64,000 nucleotides of DNA. Origin: Rutpela maculata. Its lineage: Eukaryota; Arthropoda; Insecta; Coleoptera; Cerambycidae. This document shows, piece after piece, positions 56,577 through 64,000 of the stretch. Each line of letters starts with the position of its first letter. The first letter of the stretch is position 1. Position numbers and translations under genes: made by a program. A model generated the notes under the pieces. That model was not told where the DNA came from. It saw only the letters and a program-made list of their open reading frames with translations, and made no database searches. Location of the stretch: positions 189,099,729 to 189,163,728 of the forward strand of contig OW386287.2 in NCBI GenBank assembly GCA_936432065.2, read 5' to 3'.

Positions 56577-57240
56577 ACTTCTTTTAGCGGGGCGACGAAG
56601 GGTCGCCACACTCAGGCCTTGAGGCTCATTGTGCTACCGCCATAAATTTATTGAATTTGTGCCTCAAGTCCAGAAGACTCGGGCAGGAAGTGAGGACGTG
56701 GATGGAAGTCTCCTCCTCGCCCCGCAGAACCTGCAGTCGGGGTTGTCAACCACCCCTATAGTGTGCAGGTGTATTCTGAAAGAGCCGTGTCCAGTCAAAT
56801 GACCTATCACCATTCTGACCTGTTTCCTTCTTAGTCGCAGGATTTGTTCTACTTGCTTTGGCAAAGGTCCAGAGATCAGGAGCTTCGCTTGCCGGAGTCC
56901 TGAGTAGGAGGCCCAGAAGTCAAAGAAGTGGGACCGTGTCCAGTTTTCTACTGACTTCTTGCCATTTGATCTAGAGTAGCCGAGAGCCAGCAAAGATCTC
57001 GGATTGTTCTCCGGTCTTCTACTGAGCACCGCACCTCAGCCTGTATCCTGCTTTCCGAGCCTCGGCCTCAATCACCAAGTTAAGGGGCACGAGGTCTAGA
57101 AGGACCTCCAGGGCTGCTGTCGAAATCGTGAGTATTGCTCCTGTGACTCCCAAACAGGCAAGTCTTTGGAGTTGCGTTAGTTTCTGTTGAATGTATAGCC
57201 TGGTTACAGCAGACCACCACGCAACAGATAGATAGGTATT
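56577..57240 (-). pseudogene. R1/I-type LINE fragment with deleted RNase H
   Basis: The minus strand from 57240 reads 'QLQRLACLGVTGAILTIS', 'AALEVLLDLVPLNLVIEAEA' and 'RKAGYRLRCG', the conserved segment between RT and RNase H in R1/I-type proteins. A stop follows, then 'KKSVENWTRSHFFDFWAS', 'ILRLRRKQVRMVIGHLTGHG' and 'HTIGVVDNPDCRFCG' (57029-56664). RNase H itself is missing, so an internal deletion joined the two parts. Same family as 4515-5069, same strand. Ends beside the next LINE at 57247. Confidence 0.75.
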
Positions 57241-57246
57241 TTATTT

Positions 57247-58850
57247 AGATAGATAGATATTTTATTTGACCAAGTTACAAAATACGTTTTTGGCAAGTCA
57301 AAAATAGAAAATGCATAATATAAAAAATGTACCTATACACAATACAGAGCACATATACAAATACTTCACACAATATAAAAGAACCCAAAAAAAAAAGAAA
57401 GATGAGGCAAGCTCCCACGAGACGGCCAGAGCATACCAAACAAGCAGAGGTTAAACTAAAAGATATCAACAAATTTGTGTGTTTAAAAATTCATCAATTG
57501 AATAGGAACAATATTTTAAAATGTGTTTTTTTTTATTATGTTCTTGAAACTATTAAAATTAAGAGATTTTACGTCATTAGGAATGTGATTGTATAATTGA
57601 AGGTTTAGAGAGTTTTTCTGTGACTTTGTTAATCTAAGACGAGGCTGCCTAAGTTGATTGACAGACCTAGTGCTATACGAATAAAAATCTGAGTTAATAC
57701 AAAAAGAATTTACGTTCTTGTGAATTTCAAGTAAAGTAACATAAATGTAAAGAGAAGCAACCGGCATTATAACAAGACTCTTAAATATTGGTAAAGTGGT
57801 CCCTCCAACCTGCATTAACAACTAACCTGACTGCTTTCTTCTGCAGATGAAAGATTACAGCTGCCCGAGATGATCCACCCCATGTGAGGATAGCATAATT
57901 AATATGAGCATGAAATAATGAAAAATAGCATGTTCTTAAGATTTTAGAATAGACTTGATTTTTTAACCTACGTAACATGAATATTGAACTTGATAATTTG
58001 TGTGACAGCTGCTCCACATTGATTGGACCAGTTTAGAGTGTCATCTAAAACAATGCCAAGAATTTTAACACTGTTACCCATATTTGTTGAGAAAACGATT
58101 TATTGGGTTTTTTCTTCGTTTAATTTAAGATTATTCGAGAAGAACCAAGCACCAGCGCGTTTGATAGAACTAAAGCTCTCCTCACTTGGGTCAGGAATAT
58201 TCAAATTAAAATCAGTAATGGATGTATCGTCAGCATAAGCGATGCATTTTTTTGGTGACATAAAGTGAAAAAAATCATTGACATATAATATAATGAGTAG
58301 GGGCCCTAAAAGAGAGCCTTGAGGAACCCCATGTTTAACCGGAAGGAGTTCTGAGTTTCAGTTATCTATAGAGACACACTGAAGTCTGTTGTTAAGATAG
58401 AAATAGAAAAGATTCAATGGCAAGCCTCGAATACCATTAAAACTCATCTTTTCCAGAAGTATTTCATGTGAGACATAGTCAAAGGCTTTGGAGAGGTCGT
58501 ACAAGCTAATAGCTACATGTTTGCCCTTTTCAAGACACTCAACTATGTCGCATACTAATTTAAATTCTGCCATAGTGGTGGAGCATTTATTTCTAAAACC
58601 AAATTGACGACAATTTAAAACATTATTACGGCCTAAGTCTTTTTTTGAGAATAATTTCAATGATTTTTCCAAATATAGGTATGATGGAGATAGGACGGTA
58701 GTTATCGATAACATTAATGTTGCCTTTCTCAAAAAGAGGTAAAACTTTGGTAACTTTTAATACATCAGGGAAATGCCCTTCACGAATACAGGCATTAATA
58801 AGAAGAGTAAGTGGGTGTATAATTATGTCAATAGCATAAGTGATCATTGG
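57247..58850 (-). pseudogene. LINE RT relic with CTAT-repeat tail
   Basis: From 58847 the minus frames read 'AIDIIIHPLTLLINACI', 'VIDNYRPISIIPIFGKIIE', 'CRQFGFRNKCSTTMAEFKLV', 'ISLYDLSKAFDYVSHEILLE' and 'VKHGVPQGSLLGPLL', 'CIAYADDTSITDF' (catalytic YADD intact), 'ILGIVLDDTLNW', 'LFHAHINYAILTWGGSS', 'LPIFKSLVIMPVASLYIYV' and a C-terminal 'YNHIPNDVKSLNFNSFKNII' (ending 57516). Frameshifts lie between 58626 and 58732 and near 57800, with a stop at 58358. The 3' end has two copies of an AAATAAAATA(T/C)CTATCTATCT unit. CR1/L2- or Jockey-like. 5'-truncated and inactive. Confidence 0.82.
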
Positions 58851-60280
58851 TGACGCCAGTCTGCCGTCTCAAATGTTTGGCGGTACCTTTTCACTCTCAA
58901 GGTGATTTTTTAAAAGTCTTAATTAAAAGAAAGTCAGGTTTTGAGTCTGTCATGGGCGACAAAGAAAAATGTTCTATTTACCTTGGATTGTTTATCTGTC
59001 ACTCTCTGATGTCTCTGCCTTCATTGATGTGATGAACTTATTCTGATATGTGTTAATGCTAATTACTTTTATAGAATTACCCCATTAATCGACGTTTTCA
59101 ACAGACAGCCCCTAAAAGTCAATTGTCGATTCAACAGAATCGCACGAGGTATTAAGTTTAAAGTTAATTAGTTCAATATAAAGCAGGAATTCAAATAATA
59201 CTTTTATATGTTGACTAAAAATTTAAGTTGTATAAAATAAATCATTGCCTAATTAATTATTAATAAAACAAATCAGATGTGCCTACCACGCATGGCAAGT
59301 TAGAGAGACACATCCTAGAAAGTGTTTTATCTCAACTATATACAATGGAGTGATGATATAATCAACTGACACATGAAGATTCAAATAATTCTCTAAAAGA
59401 TATGTTTAATAATTTTGATTCTGGGGGTTGAACGAATTGGGATTGACGGTAACAATATACAGGGTGATTCGTGAGGAGAGGCTCGCACTTTACCAAAACA
59501 GAGAACATTGAGGTGACCTTAAATCCCCATAGAGTAATGGCTAAAGAGGTCCCGTTTTCGAAATACATCAGGATGTTTTATATTTTTTAGAAGATTTTTT
59601 TTTCGCCATGTATGTCTAATACTCCAGTCAGTATGTCTTTTGTGGTCGACAGTCATCCGACCTCAGAAACCTTTTGGGGCTTAGTGGGGGTCATTGGCAA
59701 GTGTATTGGTGAAGTGTCGGCACATTGCGTGATCGGGGTGTGCCGCCATCTTGAAAAAATGGTTAGAAACTGTTTTTTCAAATATTTCAGCTTCTGTTGA
59801 GGCTACATAAAAAACAAATACGGCGTTTTAAAGTGAGTAAAATTTCCCATATTCGACTCGCGGTTTTTCACATTTTTCTCCATATTGGTAATTCCTACGA
59901 AAAAATTGTTCTATAAGAAAATTGTAGAGCAGAAAAAACCTACAGCTCCGTTTTTTTTAATTTTTATTTTCGAACAATAGTTTGCGCTACAACGAACCGC
60001 AAAAGTCGACATGTCAGCACGTGACTGTACTATAAAGAAGAAATGCTTTACATTAATTGTACGGTCACTGTACAATATCTTTGGTATGGAATGCGGCATG
60101 ATTTTTTCATATTTTACTGAGGCGACAGCTAGTTTTCGGAGTGAACAGTCCAATTTACGTAGCTGTTTTTTCTGCGTTATGGAAATCGATTAAGAATAAT
60201 ATTTGAAAAAAAATTAATGAAATCTTCCGAATGACTACGAAGGGCGAGAAAACAACGTTGTAGAGATTACACATTCAATG
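58850..60280. other. No gene seen; possible repeat start at 59459
   Basis: 'tacagggtgattcgtgagga' at 59459 looks like the left end of a DNA-element repeat, but I could not find its partner. The stretch 59580-59780 is GC-richer with no clear frame. 59990-60016 is one arm of a weak inverted repeat around the next gene. Confidence 0.4.
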
Positions 60281-61396
60281 AAATCATGACGACTCAAGAA
60301 AAGTTTTTAACCAATAAAAAAACAAGGATAAATTTATAAAAATGCTTTTGAAATGCTTGAACCAGAACAACATAAGAGCCACACAGGTTCAAGAAGACGC
60401 TGATAGTAATCATAGGCGAGGACATTAATCTTCTCGTGTTACTGACAGAACTGGAACGTAACAAATCGAACGTGTTTTTCAAAAAATCCACGAAAGGAAA
60501 AATTGCCGAGAAACAACTATAGTCAATATCAAGCCTTCGATACGATGATGTCATAAGCGACAACATCTTGTTTCTACACGTCTTCAGTGGGTGCGACACG
60601 ACTTCCTCTGTTTTTGGATTTGGCAGATCGAAATTTATCGCAATTTTGAAAAACAACTATCATTTGAAAGCATCTCTGAATATTTTTAAAGAAAAAAAAG
60701 TTTCCTCCGAACTTCTCGCTACTACAGGAGAAAATTCTTTCTTGTTTTGTACAAAGAAGACGAAGCACAAGAAAAGTTAAATTCGCTACGTTACAAACGT
60801 TTTGTAAGAGCAACTATAAAATCAAGAGCGAACCTTGCATCACTTCCACCGACATCGGATGCAGCCCGGAAACACACTTTCAGGACGCACCTTCAAGTAC
60901 AAATGTGGCTTGGAAACTTTCACGATCCGAAGAAATGGGGACGGACCAGGAAAAATGGAGGGCTAGAATCGAAAATCATCATAGGAAAAGCTGCACCTGA
61001 CAAACTTCTAAAATTAATAGCCTGTAAATGCAAGGGAAACTGCGGAACAGCTTGTGGTTGCCGTAAAGCTATAATGAAATGTTCCTTTATATGTCAAAAC
61101 TGCAGCGGTATTCGCGACAACGTTAAAGAATTCAGGAAAATCTGTGTGCAGGACGCCATCAACAACGAATCCGACGAAGAGAACGAATAAACTTCTATCG
61201 ATCGACAATGACAATTGATTAAGTCGAGAAGTAATGCGCGAGCGGTTCCGAGAAGTCGCTGTGAAGAGGAGGAGGGGTTTTAGTGAGTAAAAATATCACA
61301 CTACCGTGTCGCACAACATCTAGGCGGGTGTCTTTTGAAGATTCCCCCTCCTCCACACAATAAGAACTGACATGCCGACTTTTGCGGCGCGCTGTA
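59990..61396. repeat. Short inverted repeat flanking FEN1-like copy 2
   Basis: 'ccgcaaaagtcgacatgtca' (within 59990-60016) is matched by the complement within 61369-61396 with one mismatch in that core; the wider 28 bp match at about 24 positions. It may mark the ends of the element that carried copy 2. It is unrelated in sequence to the long TIRs of copy 1. Confidence 0.45.
60285..61190 (+). pseudogene. FEN1/XPG-like nuclease with cysteine-rich tail, broken copy 2
   Basis: Frames joined by lesions read 'MTTQEKFLTNKKTRINL', 'KMLLKCLNQNNIRATQVQED' plus 'AD', a deletion, then 'IVIIGEDINLLVLLTELERN' (the second Asp of the GEDxD pair is Asn), a stop near 60521, 'ILFLHVFSGCDTTSSVFGFG' (60568 frame) and, after a shift near 60735, the open frame to 61190: 'LASLPPTSDAARKHTFRTHL', 'QVQMWLGNFHDPKKWG', 'APDKLLKLIACKCKGNCG', 'TACGCRKAIMKCSFICQNCS' and an acidic end. 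The cysteine motif is more complete than in copy 1: CxCxxxCxxxCxCRKxxxxCxxxCxxC. The N-terminal half is missing or unreadable. Sequence clearly differs from copy 1, so these are separate lineages. Confidence 0.72.
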
Positions 61397-62170
61397 TTTT
61401 CGGATTTTCATGCACTTTCCAAAATTCGTGCTGCCATGTGACATGTCAGACGATATGTTGTTCCAATTTTAGCTCATATATAAGAATTTTACCTCGTTGG
61501 GCGTCATGATTTAACATTTTTGGAGACTGAAATTTTTCGCTGTCAGATTTTATAGTAGCTAGAAAAAGTCTTTGTTTTAGTATTCTTTTTTATCGATTTT
61601 GCTATAACAGTAACACCGCACAAGATAATACACGCAAATGAAACTTCAGTCTTAGGTGGCTATTTTGAAATAAATTTAAAATCGATTCTTGCACGTGGTT
61701 GGTCTCAGCATCGTCGTATCGCCGTGTTTTGATGATTAAATTCAAATAGATAGACGTCTCCATTAATAAAATGCTCACGGACTATTTATATCCATCCAAG
61801 AAAAGTGCAACAACTCACCCTTTGCCTCGAAACCCCATAACTATGAAACTTTACTTTCTACCGCCAACAACAAAATCGGAGGATTCATTGCCCAGTAATA
61901 TCTTAGTGGGTTCTATTATCCGCAGGCCTCTAAAATTAGAGTGAATAGATGTCTTCTGCAACAATACCGTACTCACAACACCGCTGAAGTGTATAGGCCC
62001 GCATTTTGTGAAATATTCATTAAAAACTGCTGCCACTTCCAGATTTCCTCTCCAAGCCTCTTATAACGAAAAATATGTTGATACTGTATTTGCACTCCAC
62101 AAATACTTGTTCATAGAACTTTAATAATATATGAATTAATTATAATTTTTTAAATCGTCTAAAACCCACA
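61200..62170. other. No gene seen
   Basis: Contains the right arm of the inverted repeat (61369-61396) and otherwise unassigned text. The small minus ORF at 61851-62036 is unrecognised. Confidence 0.45.
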
Positions 62171-62174
62171 ATAC

Positions 62175-62515
62175 GATATGCCATATCGGATGTAGAGGTG
62201 ACTGATGCCAAAAAATATGTTGAGGCTAGACACTAGATCTCAGTTTTATGAACTCTTAATTGCTTGCTCTATCAATTTACCCCCATTTAGACCCCATTCC
62301 TTCAAATTAATAAAATCAAAATAAAACCTAGTTCCAGATCTAGTTATAATACACAGATGTACCAAAATTTCAAGTCAATATAATAAACGGTTCCAAAGTA
62401 ATCGTGTGCACAAAAAAAATTATAGAACGACTGACATTTTTTTTGCTCAAACTTAAAATCTCGACTTTAGTGATATTCTAAGCCTATTTAAATTTTTTTT
62501 TACTTCCACTCCACT
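62175..62515 (-). repeat. Repeat A, copy 4, reversed
   Basis: On the minus strand it reads 'aaataggcttagaatatcac', 'gtcgagattttaag', 'cgttctataa', 'attgacttgaaattttggta', 'aatttgaaggaatggggt' and 'tggcatcagtcacctc', parallel to copy 1. The GTCTGTCTG run is replaced by 'atgtcagtcg'. Confidence 0.6.
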
Positions 62516-62743
62516 ACGCGGTTGTGAAAGTAAAATACTAGCGTATTCCTCGACGGTATATCATTATCTTACTAAGATATTCCTCGCCGAATAAATATAT
62601 CGATGGTTAATGAGTCAAGAAATTATTTGCTGCCTTAGTAACCTGAAATGTAATATACAAACAGATTACTTACATTAGAATTTTTTATACTTTATATTCA
62701 AACCTCAGGAAATCGTAACATGTATAAAGTAAGCACGCCATAG

Positions 62744-62763
62744 TAATAATAATAATAATAATA
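62744..62763. repeat. (AAT)n microsatellite
   Basis: About seven TAA/AAT units in a row, then 'aaaataatg'. Possibly the tail of an unrecognised LINE. Confidence 0.7.
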
Positions 62764-63031
62764 AAAATAATGTATGAAACATTTGGAGTGAAACCATGAT
62801 AATCCTGCTGCCAGATGATTTTACGTCATCGGAGAAAAGCTTCAAAGTGGTTTATTTTGTTCATTATCAGGTAACAGACAAGAATCCATGCGATTACGTT
62901 CAGTAGCTGCTGCGTTTGGAAGCAATAAGTCAATAAAAATACCAAGTATATGAGTGGAGTTATGTCATTGGAACAAAACTGAATTTTTGATATTTTGTAG
63001 ATATATTTGTGTAAATAATCATAATATTATT

Positions 63032-64000
63032 ATACGATGTCGCCATCCTAGTAATAGGAAAATATGAAGACACTGCATCAGAGATGATACAGAGGGCCCT
63101 CGTGACGGTAGACAGATGGTGCACTCAGGAAGGTCTTCCCGTAAACCCATGGAAGACCCCATGGCCACCTTCACAAAAAAGGGGAAACTTAACCTGAAAA
63201 ATTATATCTTCAGGGAAATGAGTCTCAGGTGAAGTTAAATATTTGGAGCTGATCTAGACACCAAATTAAATTTCAATGGACATCTAGATAGAGTGACTAC
63301 CAAATCCACTTGAGCGTCATGATCCTGCAGGACAATGGTAGGAAAAAAATGGTGTATAGCATGTACTAAAGGACTGTCTCCCTGATCTGGTGGCATAAAG
63401 TCGAAAAAGGGGAGGCAATTAAGAGAGCTGCGAGAGCTGGCCTGTTTAGGGATAACGAGAGCAATGTCAACAACGCCTACCGCAGCTATAGAAGCACTAC
63501 TTTGCCTACCTCTATTGCATTTTGTCGTGGAGAATGAGACACAGTTAGCGGCACACAGGCTGAAAACGGATACGGGACCATTCCAACAATAAAGTACTAC
63601 ACCGAGATATTTTCACAACTAGAAAAGAGTCGACTACTAAACATACTCGACAGGAGAATGGGGTAATGGGGGAATAAGACAACTGCGAAACCATTCGGAT
63701 GATAGCATATGGTATACCGACGGATCAAAGAAGTAATGGAGGAGGACTTACGGGGAATCAACCAGGTACAGATATTAGCCTGAACCTGGGTGGTACGACA
63801 ATAGTGTTCCAAGCAGAAATCACAATAATGGAAATCTGTGCACGAGAAATGATAGAGGTCATACATGCACTGACAAAAAATCTTTATCACTGAGAGCGTA
63901 GCAGTTTTCAAAGATCTGGGTGCAGTAGAGATACGTTCGAAAACGGTAAAAGACTACCTTGATTCCCTGGCGAACTTGGTGGAACATAACATCATACAAC
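63032..64000 (+). pseudogene. R1/I-type LINE relic: RT end and RNase H, cut by the window
   Basis: Starts within RT: 'VAILVIGKYEDTASEMIQRA' (the residues before, where (Y/F)ADD should be, read 'YD'), 'TVDRWCTQEGLPVNP', then shifting frames with '(V)KYLEL', 'STSALMILQ'-like and 'LCLPPLHFVVENETQLAA' text. RNase H follows: 'WYTDGSKK' (63710, catalytic D), 'GGGLTGNQPGTDISLNLG', 'IVFQAEI' (second acidic residue) and 'SKTVKDYLDSLANLVEHNI' at the window edge. RNase H puts it in the R1/I group. Many stops. Continues beyond 64000. Confidence 0.72.

Overview
This window looks like repeat-dominated nuclear DNA from an arthropod, most likely an insect with a large genome (a beetle would fit, but nothing here proves it). 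The sequence is AT-rich. It has no operons or bacterial signals, and almost every recognisable coding stretch belongs to a non-LTR retrotransposon, a DNA transposon remnant or a tRNA-derived SINE. I found no host gene I could defend.

Layout. 1-5 kb: hairpins, a foldback element, an inverted repeat and the 3' part of an R1/I-type LINE. 5.7-9.5 kb: an 8-bp-TSD hAT MITE (5700-5887), a TA-flanked MITE (5952-6401), a LINE C-terminus and a LINE reverse transcriptase (RT) with a (TTA)n tail (7425-9456). 11.9-17 kb: a LINE tail and two foldback elements of about 2 kb. 17.1-19.2 kb: an R2/R4-type LINE relic, restriction-like endonuclease included, split by a 385-bp MITE. 19.7-24.9 kb: repeats, a SINE and a second R2/R4-type relic. 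26.8-28.8 kb: a hAT-type element holding a 3-bp-TSD element, which holds another repeat. 29-37.4 kb: a hAT MITE, repeat families A and B, CR1-like fragments, another MITE and a possible LTR. 38.4-43.7 kb: an RT fragment, a small Cys-motif fragment, and a SINE split by a nearly complete Jockey-like element with both target duplications readable. 45.5-47.7 kb: a 2.2-kb element with inverted repeats of 250-290 bp that encodes a broken FEN1/XPG-like nuclease. 47.7-51.8 kb: simple repeats and TIR elements. 52-58.9 kb: four LINE relics, one interrupted by a chimeric patch between 153-bp direct repeats. 60.3-61.2 kb: a second broken copy of the FEN1-like gene. 62-64 kb: repeat A and an R1/I-type RT-RNase H relic running off the window end.

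The most interesting content is the FEN1-like family. Copy 1 (45737-47253) carries the acidic residues expected of a FEN1/XPG active site in the right order, including the Asp of the H3TH-like 'SGxDTTS' segment, followed by a conserved 'PPTxDAAxxH...WLG' region and a C-terminal cysteine motif (CxCxxxCxxxCxCR). It lies between long terminal inverted repeats, and its first usable ATG is inside the left one. Copy 2 (60285-61190) and a C-terminal fragment (39085-39345, minus) show the family is multicopy. All copies here are broken. The protein type resembles uncharacterised multicopy proteins of arthropods and cnidarians known to me only from general memory; its role is unknown.

All clade names rest on motif reading, without alignment or database search.
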